A DNA stretch of 64,000 nucleotides from contig JAXMBS010000027.1 in NCBI GenBank assembly GCA_046349775.1, positions 1 to 64,000 of the forward strand, written 5' to 3'. Made by a program: the position numbers and the translations under genes. This document shows positions 37,225 to 46,127 of the stretch, in pieces. The notes below the pieces were generated by a model that was not told where the DNA came from, searched no databases, and worked only from the letters and a program-made list of their open reading frames with translations. Positions within the stretch are counted from its first letter, which is position 1. Every line of letters begins with the position of its first letter. The stretch comes from JAEUIG01 sp046349775 (lineage in GTDB: Bacteria; Planctomycetota; Planctomycetia; Planctomycetales; Planctomycetaceae).

Positions 37225-38122
37225 TTTCCCTGAGGCCGGAATCTGTTTCCTGATGATCCTGCTGTTGCAGTTTGCGTCCTATTCGCCGATGCAGCAGGCG
37301 TTTTTCAGCGCGCCTGAAGGCCGCGCGAGGCCAAGCTGCTCGAACTGCAGATGATTTACCTGCTGGCGACGGTTGCCACGCCGGCCTGATGATGGCCGCC
37401 GTGCTGACGACCGATTTTCGCCGGACGCTGAAACTGTATTGGCCGCGCTGGTCCATGCTGGCCACGGGAGCAGTGCTGGCCTGCACGTTGCTGCCCGTTT
37501 CGCAGGAATTGATCCGGCTGTTGGAGGGCTGGTTCTTCCCGAAACTGCCTGAGGGGGCCGCCAAACTGCTGGAAGCGCTGCACGATCCGACACTGAGCAT
37601 CTGGCTGCCGCTGTTTGCCTTTGCGGTGGCGCCGGCGATCTGTGAGGAGCTGGCCTTTCGCGGCTTCATTCTCAGCGGCATCCAGCGGACCGGACGACCG
37701 TGGCTGCCGATCGTGCTGTCGAGCGTGGCGTTCGGCGTGATCCACATGATTCCGCAGCAGGTGTTCAACGCCACCTTGCTGGGGCTTGTGCTGGGATTGC
37801 TGGCCGTGCGCAGCGGCAGTCTGTTGCCGGGGGTGTTGTTCCATTTCATCTTCAACGGCGCGCAGGTGGTTATGTCGCGGATCGATCCGACCCGCTGGAG
37901 CACGGCATCGGCCGGTGGCTGTTTACCGTCCAGCACGCGGGGGACCGGGCCGTGCTGCGATTCGACTGGCCGCTGGTCGCGATCTGCGCCGGAGTGACCG
38001 CGGTGCTGGTCTGGCGGCTGCTGCAACTCCGTGACGGTCAAGGCGGCCCGTACCCGGTGCCCTCAGCCGTCAACGCGCCGGATGTGTGCCTCGAGAAAGG
38101 CCGGGAGACGGCGGCGGTCTGA
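37225..38122 (+). pseudogene. CPBP intramembrane protease part of the NatB fusion (frameshifted)
   Basis: Continuation of the permease reading. About three frame changes (near 37215, 37325 and 37900) break it up. The central clean frame holds the Abi/CPBP motifs: EELAFRGFILSG (EExxxR), SSVAFGVIHMIPQQ (FxxxH), and LLPGVLFHFIFNGAQ (HxxxN). These are the glutamyl/metal-type intramembrane protease residues, all present. The last helix (VAICAGVTAVLVWRLL) and tail end at 38122. In the fusion it may process a peptide exported by the ABC part. No peptide substrate is seen nearby. Confidence 0.75.
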
Positions 38123-38406
38123 GGGAGATCCGAGATTCGATTGCCGAAATTCGCAGGACTGGTGATGTCGGACGTTCTGCGGCCGGCAGGTCGCTGAAAG
38201 CCGACGGTTGATTACTCGCGTCGGCAGAATCCGCAGTTTCGGAATCGTCGTCATGATCGGCAGGTTCGGCAGCCGATAAACCGAGAACGGATCGACCGTG
38301 CTTGCGGTCGCGTCGCTGACGGACGTCGAATTGTTGCCGCCCAGGCGGCCTTCGACCATAGGGTGTCCGGGCAGGACTCTTGTCTTCAGGGAAGGGGGAG
38401 CGACCA

Positions 38407-39069
38407 GTGAACTGCCGCCGCGGAATTCTATGGGGACTGGTATGCGTGCTGTCGGCTCCTTGCACCGGCTGGTGTGGCTGGCCATTCACCGCCAGCGGGC
38501 CGCGACGGGGCAGCGAAGAATACTACCAGATGCGCGCGGGCGAGCCCGTCGGTGAGCGCGCCCGGTATCATCACGGCAAGGTCTGGCCACCAGCGCCCCG
38601 GCCGGAGGGCCCTCCGGCGCCTCTGATGCACCGCTTCTACGAGTCGTTCTACTGGCCGTACCGATATACGCCGCTCGACCAGGCCGTCGTCAATTACACG
38701 TCGGATATGCAGATCGCCAACGGCTGGCTGTCGTTGTGCACTTTCTATCCGTACCACTTCGACGATACCACCAACAAGCTGAACAGCGCGGGTCAGAAGC
38801 ATCTGCAGTGGCTGCTGTCGAGCGTGCCGGTGGAGCATCGCCGCGTCTATCTGGCTTCGTCGCCGAACGCCAGCCTGAACGACCAGCGGCTGTCAAACAT
38901 TCAGGAATCGGTCGCGGCGCTGGTCGGCGACGCGACCTCGATGCCGATCGCGTTGCGCGTGTCCACGCAGATTGGACGCCCGGCCGGCGAAATCGATTCG
39001 ATCTTCAAGCAGCGGATGGAAAATATGGATTCGCCCATCATTCCCTACACCGCTGCGACAACCGAGTGA
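38407..39069 (+). CDS. Secreted planctomycete hypothetical protein
   Basis: A 220-residue protein. The GTG at 38407 begins a signal-like stretch (CRRGILWGLVCVLSAPCTG). The mature part has an aromatic-rich segment (HRFYESFYWPYRYTPLDQ) and then a globular region with SAGQKHLQWLLSSVPVEHRR and RLSNIQESVAALVG. The second half resembles the periplasmic fold used by OmpA-like or BON-like envelope proteins only in general character. I recognise no family. Codon use fits a real gene. A strong hairpin follows 22 bases after the stop. Confidence 0.65.
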   Translation: MNCRRGILWGLVCVLSAPCTGWCGWPFTASGPRRGSEEYYQMRAGEPVGERARYHHGKVWPPAPRPEGPPAPLMHRFYESFYWPYRYTPLDQAVVNYTSDMQIANGWLSLCTFYPYHFDDTTNKLNSAGQKHLQWLLSSVPVEHRRVYLASSPNASLNDQRLSNIQESVAALVGDATSMPIALRVSTQIGRPAGEIDSIFKQRMENMDSPIIPYTAATTE

Positions 39070-39091
39070 GCGTCTCGAGATTGGGATAGCG

Positions 39092-39114
39092 GCCCGCCCG
39101 GACTCCGGGCGGGC
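39092..39114 (+). terminator. Strong GC-rich hairpin after the secreted protein gene
   Basis: A perfect 10-bp stem GCCCGCCCGG / CCGGGCGGGC with a 3-base ACT loop. It has no U-tract, so classical intrinsic termination is uncertain. The rest of the gap to 39501 (432 bases in total) holds no gene that I can support. Confidence 0.55.
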
Positions 39115-39501
39115 GCAACGGCTGCGGATCGGTCCATGGCCGCCACTGGAGATGCTGCCCGCCGTACTGCGGACCGGCGGCGTGAGCCGGGGGACGCATT
39201 CTTCCTGGTCAACGCAGATTGCCAGTTCAGGTTCCGCTACAGGGCTGGATGCACGCTGTGATCGTGCGACTTGCGCGATTTGCTGGAGTTTGCGGGCGCG
39301 ATCAGCCGATGGAGGGGGGAGCAGCCCCCCTTCGACCCGGAGGTCCAGTCGGAGGCTGCGCGGCGATTCGTCCGCTCGGTGCTAGCTGCCGTCGTCCCTG
39401 GACGCCGGCGGGCCCGGCCGCAACCGAGCATTCATCGCTGCCTTCAGCGAATCGAGGGATTCGCACAAGGCGAGACCCTCAGCGGCAAGGAGTGCCGGTG
39501 C

Positions 39502-40413
39502 ATGAGCGGCGGTTCAAAAATCTGGACCTGTCTGTTGGGCAGCGCCGCGCTGGCCCTGACCTGCGGCTGCAAGACGCCCGGCGACCCTGCGACTGCGTCC
39601 AGGACTTCCCTCAGTTCACTGTTCAAAGCGCGGACAGTCTCCGCCGCGAATCAGGAACCGGAGACGGACGTCATTCCCGAGGTGAAGGATCCGACAGAAT
39701 TAAGTCTGTCGTACGCCCGCTGGATGGAGGATGTCGGCAACCTGATGGAAGCCCGGCGTCACTACAGCGAAGTCGCCGAGGCCAAACCGAAGAATCTCGA
39801 GGCCGCCCTGGGACTGGCCCGGATCGACCAACTCAGCGGACGCTCACACGAAGCCGAACAAGGCTTTCTGAGAGCGCTCAAGATGTCGCCGGATTCACCG
39901 GAAGCCCTGCACGCGCTCGGGAAGTTCTACGCGTCTGAGCAGCGCTGGCCGCAGGCTGTGGAACAACTCAAGCGGGCGATGCTGGCGGCGCCCGCCGAGA
40001 AAAGCTATCGCTACGACCTGGCCGTCGCGATGGTCCACATGGGGGACATCAACGGCGCGCTGCCGCACTTTGTGCGGACCGTCGGCGATGCCGAGGCGCA
40101 TTACAACGTCGGCCTGATCCTGAAAGATGAAGGGAAGCTCGCCCAGGCCCAGGAGCACCTGCTGCTGGCGGTGACGAAGAAGCCCGACCTCCACCAGGCC
40201 CAATACTGGCTGGACGAGGTGCGCCGGCTGCAGGAGGCGTCCCCGACCGCTGTCTCGGCCGACGGCGTGCAAACGGCGGCGTTGCAGACCGATGCGGCCG
40301 AAACGCTGCCGCAGGTCGCCGGCGGGCACTCGACATCGGCGCCGACTTCGGACCCGCGCCTCTCGCCGCAGCAGTTGCAGCAACGGGAGAACCAGCGACC
40401 GGGCCGGCGGTAA
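39502..40413 (+). CDS. TPR-repeat lipoprotein
   Basis: A 303-residue protein. The lipoprotein signal ends in LTCGC (Cys about 23). Residues 65-235 contain about five tetratricopeptide repeats, for example NLMEARRHYSEVAEAKPKNL, HEAEQGFLRALKMSPDSPEA and RWPQAVEQLKRAMLAAPAE. The tail from 240 is low-complexity (Ala/Thr/Gln/Ser). It is probably an envelope-anchored protein-interaction scaffold. ATG 39502 begins the signal; the upstream open extension to 39271 has no support. Confidence 0.85.
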   Translation: MSGGSKIWTCLLGSAALALTCGCKTPGDPATASRTSLSSLFKARTVSAANQEPETDVIPEVKDPTELSLSYARWMEDVGNLMEARRHYSEVAEAKPKNLEAALGLARIDQLSGRSHEAEQGFLRALKMSPDSPEALHALGKFYASEQRWPQAVEQLKRAMLAAPAEKSYRYDLAVAMVHMGDINGALPHFVRTVGDAEAHYNVGLILKDEGKLAQAQEHLLLAVTKKPDLHQAQYWLDEVRRLQEASPTAVSADGVQTAALQTDAAETLPQVAGGHSTSAPTSDPRLSPQQLQQRENQRPGRR

Positions 40414-40644
40414 CTGAGACGTCAGACGCAAGACCTTAGCGGCCAGTGGCTTTCGCAGCGGGCAGCTCTCGCCGCTGCAATTCGCGCCAACGTGCGTGCC
40501 CATTCTCTCGTAAGTGCTGGCACGTGTGGCTGCGCCTGCTGTTGGCTGTCCTGTGCTGCCGAGGTATTGGACCGCTAGACTGCGCAGCGACAGGGCTGGC
40601 GTCGATTTTGTGCCGACGCTGCCAGCCGCTGCGGGCAAATCACC

Positions 40645-42267
40645 ATGGTCTCCAAATCGTTCGCCCTGTTTTTACGTGCGCTCCGCGTCGATGTGCGGCT
40701 GCTGCATTCGCACCTGATGCGGCTGGCGCTGCTGTTCTTCGTCACGGTGACGCTGCTTTGGACGACTTTCATCGGAACCGTGATGGGGGCGCCCGGTCTG
40801 TGGTTTTTCATACAGCTCACGACCATCAATGCAGTCTTCGCGACGCTGTCGGGACCGCTCTTGTTTGCGACCTGCATCACGGAAGAGAAGGAGGAGCAGA
40901 CGCTGGGCCTGTTGCGAATGGCGAACGTGGGGCCGTTCTCAATCTTGCTGGGAAAGCTGGCGCCGCGGCTGACCAGCGCGCTGCTCGTGCTGGCAGTGCA
41001 GTTTCCGTTCACGCTGCTGGCGATCACGCTGGGGGGCGTCACGTGGCAGCAGGTTATCGAGGTGTTCGTCACGCTGCTGGCCCACACATTCTTGATCGGG
41101 ACGATCGCGCTGTTCTGTTCGGTCGTGGGCCGCAGGACCGCGTCCGCCGTGGGCCTGGCGGTCGCGCTGATCCTGATCCACGTGTTGTTGCCTGCGATTG
41201 CCTACACGTTCTTTCTCAATACCGTGCCGCCGACGAGTGCTCTCTCGGATCCCGATCCGAAGATTCAGTGGTTCGTACGCTGGCACGCCTGGGGAATTGA
41301 CGTCGCGCGAGATTGGTACTACGCGACAGCGACCGGCAAGCTGTATCAGATTCTGACGACCGGCTACGAGGGAATGTTTCTGAACGCACAAGTGGTCAGC
41401 AATGTCGGCGGCGGGCTGGCCATATTTCTCTTGTCGTGGCTGCTGTTCGACGTGTTCAACCGCGATATTGACGTGGCGACGGCCGGCGCCTCGCGGACCT
41501 TGAGCGATCTGTTTCGCCGCCGTGGCCGGCGTTCGCTGCGGGCGTGGGACTATGCCCCGATTGTCGGTCGTGAATTCCGGTTCGGCGTCGCCGGCTACAG
41601 TGCATGGATCGTCAAACTGCTGGCTTACGGACCCGGTTGCATGGCGGCTCAATTGCTCGTCGAAGACGGAGACTACCAGCGGGTCACTCGGGCCGACTAT
41701 GGCGAGATGATCATGATCATGATGGCGTACGTCGTCATGCCGATCGAATCGGTCGTGCTGGCGTCGCGGGTGTTCCGTTCGGAGATCAAGGAGCGGACAT
41801 GGTCCACTCTGATGATGCTGCCGCGCTCGTTGACAGACATCGCGTATTCCAAGGTCGTCGGCGCGGCGCTGGCGCTGCTGCCCGGGTTTGCCTGGTTCGT
41901 GATTGGCTCAATCATGAGTCCGCAGACGCTGCCGGATTTCTTTAGCGACGTGAACAGGCTGGAGACAATCGTTGTCGTGGCGTTTATCCTCGCCAATTAC
42001 GTCGTGTTCGTGCACCTGGTGACGTGGTTCTCGTTGCTGATGAGTTCGTGGTTCGGAATTCTGGTCGCGTTTCTGACGTGGTTTGCCGGCCTGTGGTTAT
42101 GGTATTTGTGTCTCGTGACGCCGCTGATGCTACGGATCATTACACCGGGACCGGACGACTCGTACATGCTGTTGATGAACTCCATGGCAAGTTGCGCGCT
42201 CCTGGCCATCGCCGCGGTGTTGCACTTCGGAATTGGCTCACGATTGCGCGCAGCGGCTGCGGCTTAA
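40645..42267 (+). CDS. ABC-2 type permease
   Basis: A 540-residue membrane protein with about 12 helices in two halves. ABC-2 hallmarks are GPLLFATCITEEKEEQTLGLLRM in the first half, where the EEKEEQT coupling loop precedes the second helix, and a similar SRVFRSEIKERTWSTLMMLP in the second half. It thus seems a two-domain permease of the GldF/YhaP type common in planctomycetes. The next gene encodes an ATPase, but of the amino-acid type (GlnQ), so the true partner may be elsewhere. ATG 40645 begins just before the first helix. Confidence 0.85.
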   Translation: MVSKSFALFLRALRVDVRLLHSHLMRLALLFFVTVTLLWTTFIGTVMGAPGLWFFIQLTTINAVFATLSGPLLFATCITEEKEEQTLGLLRMANVGPFSILLGKLAPRLTSALLVLAVQFPFTLLAITLGGVTWQQVIEVFVTLLAHTFLIGTIALFCSVVGRRTASAVGLAVALILIHVLLPAIAYTFFLNTVPPTSALSDPDPKIQWFVRWHAWGIDVARDWYYATATGKLYQILTTGYEGMFLNAQVVSNVGGGLAIFLLSWLLFDVFNRDIDVATAGASRTLSDLFRRRGRRSLRAWDYAPIVGREFRFGVAGYSAWIVKLLAYGPGCMAAQLLVEDGDYQRVTRADYGEMIMIMMAYVVMPIESVVLASRVFRSEIKERTWSTLMMLPRSLTDIAYSKVVGAALALLPGFAWFVIGSIMSPQTLPDFFSDVNRLETIVVVAFILANYVVFVHLVTWFSLLMSSWFGILVAFLTWFAGLWLWYLCLVTPLMLRIITPGPDDSYMLLMNSMASCALLAIAAVLHFGIGSRLRAAAAA

Positions 42268-42328
42268 CAGCAGGCGATGCCAACCCTGCAAACGGCCGTT
42301 TGTGGGCTTGGAACAGGTTGCATCAGAC

Positions 42329-43075
42329 GTGATCACACTGACGGACATCCACAAACGGTACGGCGATACCGAAGTGCTGTGCGGCATTTCGCTCTCCGTG
42401 CAGCGCGGCGAAGTGTGTGTCCTGCTGGGACCATCCGGCGGCGGCAAGAGCACGCTGTTGCGGACCATCAACGGATTGGAGCAGTTCGACCGGGGCCGGA
42501 TCGACGTGGCGGACATTGCCCTCGGTCCGCAGTCCGAGCCGGGTCGCGACGCGGCGCTGGCGCGGATTCGCCGCCGCGTGGGGATGGTGTTCCAGCAGTT
42601 CAACCTGTTTCCGCACCGGACAGTGCTGCAAAACGTGATCGAAGGTCCCATCCACGTCCTGCGGCAACCGCGGGAAGCCGCGACGTCTGAGGCGCGGGCC
42701 TTGCTGGAACGCGTCGGACTGGCGGAGAAGGAGGACGCGCATCCCGCGTCGCTCTCCGGCGGGCAGCAGCAGCGGGTGGCGATTGCGCGGGCGCTGGCGA
42801 TGAAACCGGACGCGATCCTGTTCGACGAGCCGACGAGCGCGCTCGATCCGCGGATGACGGCCGAAGTCACGAGCGTGATGAGCGACTTGGCGCGGGACGG
42901 CCAGACAATGATCGTCGTCACGCACGCGATGGGCTTCGCCCGCTCCGTGGCGCACACCGTGCACGTGCTGCACCAGGGTCGGATTGCCGAATCCGGGCCG
43001 CCGGCGCAGGTGTTCGACGCACCGCGCGAGGACGTCACGCGGTCGTTCCTGGCCCAGGCGCGGAGCGCAGGTTGA
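42329..43075 (+). CDS. Polar amino-acid-type ABC transporter ATP-binding protein (GlnQ-like)
   Basis: A 248-residue ATPase with Walker A LLGPSGGGKSTLLR, Q-loop VGMVFQQFNLFPHRTVLQNV, signature SLSGGQQQRVAIARALAM, Walker B/D-loop ILFDEPTSALDP and H-loop IVVTHAMGFARSVA. GTG 42329 gives the usual start (VITLTDIHKRYGD). TTG 42308 is an alternative. It matches the GlnQ/HisP class of amino-acid importers, but no permease or binding protein of that class is in the window, so the transported substrate is open. It is 61 bases after the ABC-2 permease. Confidence 0.88.
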   Translation: MITLTDIHKRYGDTEVLCGISLSVQRGEVCVLLGPSGGGKSTLLRTINGLEQFDRGRIDVADIALGPQSEPGRDAALARIRRRVGMVFQQFNLFPHRTVLQNVIEGPIHVLRQPREAATSEARALLERVGLAEKEDAHPASLSGGQQQRVAIARALAMKPDAILFDEPTSALDPRMTAEVTSVMSDLARDGQTMIVVTHAMGFARSVAHTVHVLHQGRIAESGPPAQVFDAPREDVTRSFLAQARSAG

Positions 43076-43460
43076 GCTGTGTGCCTCTGGATTGCGACGG
43101 TCGATTCGACCCTGCTCACCGCAATACGTCGTCGACAGCACACCTCGGCAGCCGAACGGGGAGAACGTGGCCGAAGGCCGGATGAAGTGGAGAGGTCGAT
43201 TTCCACGGTTTGGAAATACTCGCTGTTCGTGGGGCCCTCACCCCGACCCTCTCCCCGGACGGTCGCGAAGCTTTTCTCACGACGATTCGCCGGGGAGAGG
43301 GGGAAAAATTCGGGGCGATTCGGTTACACTGCGGATTGCGCCGGGTTCGACGTGACCGCTTCGCTGCGGTTCCTCGCCTTGACCGCCGCTCCCCCATGAT
43401 TCGACCCGATGAATCGGGTCACGACGAACTGCGGGCTGCAGTTCAGCAGGCAGCGAGTGC
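43076..43460. other. Intergenic region containing a dispersed repeat
   Basis: A 385-base gap before the methyltransferase gene. Its main feature is the inverted repeat at 43247-43301. No gene is seen. Confidence 0.5.
43247..43301. repeat. Inverted repeat of the ALTPTLSP-encoding type
   Basis: The perfect 12-bp arms are CCCTCTCCCCGG (43247-43258) and CCGGGGAGAGGG (43290-43301). Read on the plus strand with the preceding bases (from about 43228), it encodes ALTPTLSPDGREAF; on the minus strand PSGERVGVRAP. This matches the widely dispersed bacterial repeat often mistaken for a protein motif. Its presence makes the small ORFs here artefacts. Confidence 0.7.
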
Positions 43461-44303
43461 ATGATTACGCCGCGACAGCAGACGACCGTCGAAGCGGTCG
43501 GTCGACACTATGACGATCTCGATGTCTATTATCGGGACATCTGGGGTGAGCACGTCCATCACGGGCTGTGGGAAACCGGCCGGGAGACGCCGGAAGCGGC
43601 GTGCGAGCATCTGATCCGCGTCGTGGCGGACGCAGCCGGAGTGAAACCGGGGATGTCGGTCTGCGACGTCGGCTGCGGCTACGGCGGCACGTCGCGGTAT
43701 CTGGCGAAGGAGTACCAGGCACGCATGACCGGCGTGACTGTCTCCGAAGCGCAGTGGAAATTCGCCCCCGAGAAAACCAACGGATCCGGCAACCCGACGT
43801 ACCTGCTGCAGACCTGGCTGACGAATCCGTTTCCCGACGCGTCTTTCGATGCCGTCGTGTCGATCGAATGCCTCGCCCACGTGCCGGACAAGCCCAAGTA
43901 TTTCCAGGAGATCGCGCGCGTCCTCAAGCCGGGACACAAAGCGGCGATCTACGCCTGGCTGGCCGATCCCACGCCGACGAAGTGGGAAGAGCGGCATCTG
44001 CTGGAGCCGATCTGCTCGGAAGGCCGGCTGCCGAGCATGGGCTCGGCCGACGACTACAAGCAGATGATCGCCGACGCCGGACTCAAACTGCTGCAGTACG
44101 AAGAACTCAGCCGCCGCGTCCGCAAGACGTGGTGGATCTGCGCCCGCCGCCTCGGCGGCCGGTTGTGCACGTCGCCGCGATACTGGAAGGCCCTGTTCGA
44201 TTCGTCGAATGGCAATCGCGTGTTCGCGATCACGCTGATGCGGATCCTTGCGGCGTATCACACCGGTGCGATGCAGTACGGGCTGTTTGTGATGCAGAAG
44301 TAG
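43461..44303 (+). CDS. SAM-dependent methyltransferase (tocopherol/C-methyltransferase-like)
   Basis: A 280-residue class I methyltransferase. The N-terminal YYRDIWGEHVHHGLWETG is the signature of gamma-tocopherol/geranyl-diphosphate-type C-methyltransferases. The SAM-binding motif is SVCDVGCGYGGTSRYLAKE, followed by VSIECLAHVPDKPKYFQEI. The C-terminal part has many aromatic residues and a final hydrophobic stretch. It may act on a prenylated quinol or similar small lipid. It is alone, convergent with the esterase gene, with a strong hairpin between them. Confidence 0.86.
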   Translation: MITPRQQTTVEAVGRHYDDLDVYYRDIWGEHVHHGLWETGRETPEAACEHLIRVVADAAGVKPGMSVCDVGCGYGGTSRYLAKEYQARMTGVTVSEAQWKFAPEKTNGSGNPTYLLQTWLTNPFPDASFDAVVSIECLAHVPDKPKYFQEIARVLKPGHKAAIYAWLADPTPTKWEERHLLEPICSEGRLPSMGSADDYKQMIADAGLKLLQYEELSRRVRKTWWICARRLGGRLCTSPRYWKALFDSSNGNRVFAITLMRILAAYHTGAMQYGLFVMQK

Positions 44304-44337
44304 GTAATGGATAGTTGGTAGTGGGTAGGAAAAGAGA

Positions 44338-44369
44338 GCGACCCGGACGCTATGGAGCATCCGGGTCGC
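44338..44369. terminator. Bidirectional terminator hairpin between convergent genes
   Basis: The stem is GCGACCCGGACGC / GCATCCGGGTCGC with one mismatch and a 6-base TATGGA loop. An A-rich stretch stands on its left (GGAAAAGAGA) and CTTTG on its right, so both convergent genes (stops 44303 and 44417) could use it. Confidence 0.75.
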
Positions 44370-44416
44370 TGCTTTGCACGTCGCTATTCCCTATTCGCTA
44401 CTCCCTGTGCCCTCCC

Positions 44417-45985
44417 TTACGGCACGTCTTTCCCCTTCGTGACACCGTCCCAATCGTCGCTGCGGAACGGGTACGCCGGCAGATACGCCTCGCTGAACAG
44501 CGTCCCCTGCGGGTTGTCGGCCCAGTTGTAGCGGACGGCCATCGGGGCGGAGACGCCGGCGGCGGTGATCTCGACGGTGTCCGGGCCGGTGATTTTGGCT
44601 TCGCCCCAGACGAACTTCTTGTCGGCGCCGGCGATCGCGAAGCCGGTCAGCGGTTCTCCGTAGTAGGAGATCAGCTTCGAGCCATGCGTGTCGAAGTGCA
44701 CGGTAATCTTGTTCTCCTGGATGTCGATCGACTTGTAGGTCGGGCCCTGACGGATGATGTTCTTCATCCCATAGTCGGCCGTCAGCGCAAGTCGGGCGAG
44801 GCGCTTGGCGACGTTCTGCTTGTCCTTGGGATGGATATCCTTGGCGGCGCCGATGTCGGTGATGCAAGCCGCGCCGACGTTCGGAATGGCGTCGATGGTC
44901 AGCATCTGGGCTTCACGCAGTTCGGCCCACGTGCTGTCGTCGGGCTGGTCCTTGATCGCCATGAAGTTCGCGAGCTGGACCTGGTAGAAGGAGAACTCTC
45001 CCTGCTTCCAGGCCTCGCGCCAGCTCTGGATCATCAGCGGCATCAGCGTGCGGTACTGATAGGCACGTGCGGCATTGGATTCTCCCTGATACCAGATGGC
45101 GCCGCGGATGGCGTACCCGGCCAGCGGCGCAATCATGGCGTTGAACAGGCTGCTCGGGCGGTGCGGCGATTTCGCGGGGTCCTGGGCCTTGTTCGGCTTC
45201 GGCGGTTCCGGCTTCTTGTCGGCCTTGGCCTGCTCGGCCTTCTGCTTCCAGTCGGCGAGGGCGGTCTGATACTCCATCTCGGCTTTGTTCGCATCGTAAG
45301 CTTTGACGTTGGCCTGCCACTTGTCGACCATCGGCTGCATCGACGGCGTGCGGGCCAGCGCCTCGGCGCTGGTCCAGGCTTCGGCCGGAGTGCCCCCCCA
45401 GGCAGTCTGGATAATGCCGACCGGGACGCCGAGCACCTTGTGCAGCATCCGGCCGTAGAAGTAACCGACGGCGCTGAACTCGGGGACGGTGTCCGAATTA
45501 CAGGGCTTCCACGCCGAATCGACGTCCTTTTGCGGCGTGTCGGCGGTCACCATCGGCGTCTTGAACAACCGCATGTTCGGGAAGTTCGCGGCGGCCGCTT
45601 CGAGATCGGGATCGAGCGACGCGGCGACCGACCACTGCATGTTGGACTGTCCGCTGCAGACCCACACTTCGCCAACGAGGACGTCGGTGCGGGTTTCCGT
45701 GGTCTTCCCCTTCACGGTCAGCGTGCCCGGGTCGCCGACAGACAGCTTGTCCAGTTTGACCATCCATTTTCCATCAGCGCCGGCCGTGGCAGTCTTGGTC
45801 TGGTCGCGGAACGTGACGGTGACCTGCTCGTTGGGATCGGCCCAGCCCCAGACGGGGACCGGCTGATCGCGCTGCAGGACCATGTGGTCGGTGAACAGGG
45901 CGGGGAGCTTGACGTCGGCCAGAGCGGACGCCGTAAACGACACCAGAGCCAGCGACAACCACAGCAGACAGCGCGCGAATTGCAT
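44417..45985 (-). CDS. Sialate O-acetylesterase (SASA) family esterase
   Basis: A 522-residue secreted enzyme. The signal peptide ends near ALA (about 24). An N-terminal beta domain begins VKLPALFTDHMVLQRDQPVP. The SGNH-like catalytic parts are VCSGQSNMQWSV (nucleophile Ser), RGAIWYQGESNA, and DIHPKDKQN with the Asp-x-His pair. It should remove acetyl groups from sialic acid-like or other acetylated glycans. A Lys/Pro/Gln-rich insert (about 265-300, KQKAEQAKADKKPEPPKP) is a likely flexible linker between halves. It is a stand-alone gene with 83 bases to the next stop region on the minus strand. Confidence 0.92.
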   Translation of the reverse strand: MQFARCLLWLSLALVSFTASALADVKLPALFTDHMVLQRDQPVPVWGWADPNEQVTVTFRDQTKTATAGADGKWMVKLDKLSVGDPGTLTVKGKTTETRTDVLVGEVWVCSGQSNMQWSVAASLDPDLEAAAANFPNMRLFKTPMVTADTPQKDVDSAWKPCNSDTVPEFSAVGYFYGRMLHKVLGVPVGIIQTAWGGTPAEAWTSAEALARTPSMQPMVDKWQANVKAYDANKAEMEYQTALADWKQKAEQAKADKKPEPPKPNKAQDPAKSPHRPSSLFNAMIAPLAGYAIRGAIWYQGESNAARAYQYRTLMPLMIQSWREAWKQGEFSFYQVQLANFMAIKDQPDDSTWAELREAQMLTIDAIPNVGAACITDIGAAKDIHPKDKQNVAKRLARLALTADYGMKNIIRQGPTYKSIDIQENKITVHFDTHGSKLISYYGEPLTGFAIAGADKKFVWGEAKITGPDTVEITAAGVSAPMAVRYNWADNPQGTLFSEAYLPAYPFRSDDWDGVTKGKDVP

Positions 45986-46127
45986 GTGAGTCCTCCAGAT
46001 GCGGGTCAGAGATGGTGACAGCGTAGCGCGGGGAGGGTTTGCGGTCCAGTGAGCAGGGGCGCAGAGCGCAGGATACCGTGACAACGATCGCTGGCGACGA
46101 ACTCCCTTCCGTGAATTGCGCGGCGGC

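Noticed and set aside
38063..38489. Two overlapping minus-strand frames of about 140 codons
   Set aside because: They overlap the signal-peptide region of a better-supported plus-strand gene and are low-complexity.
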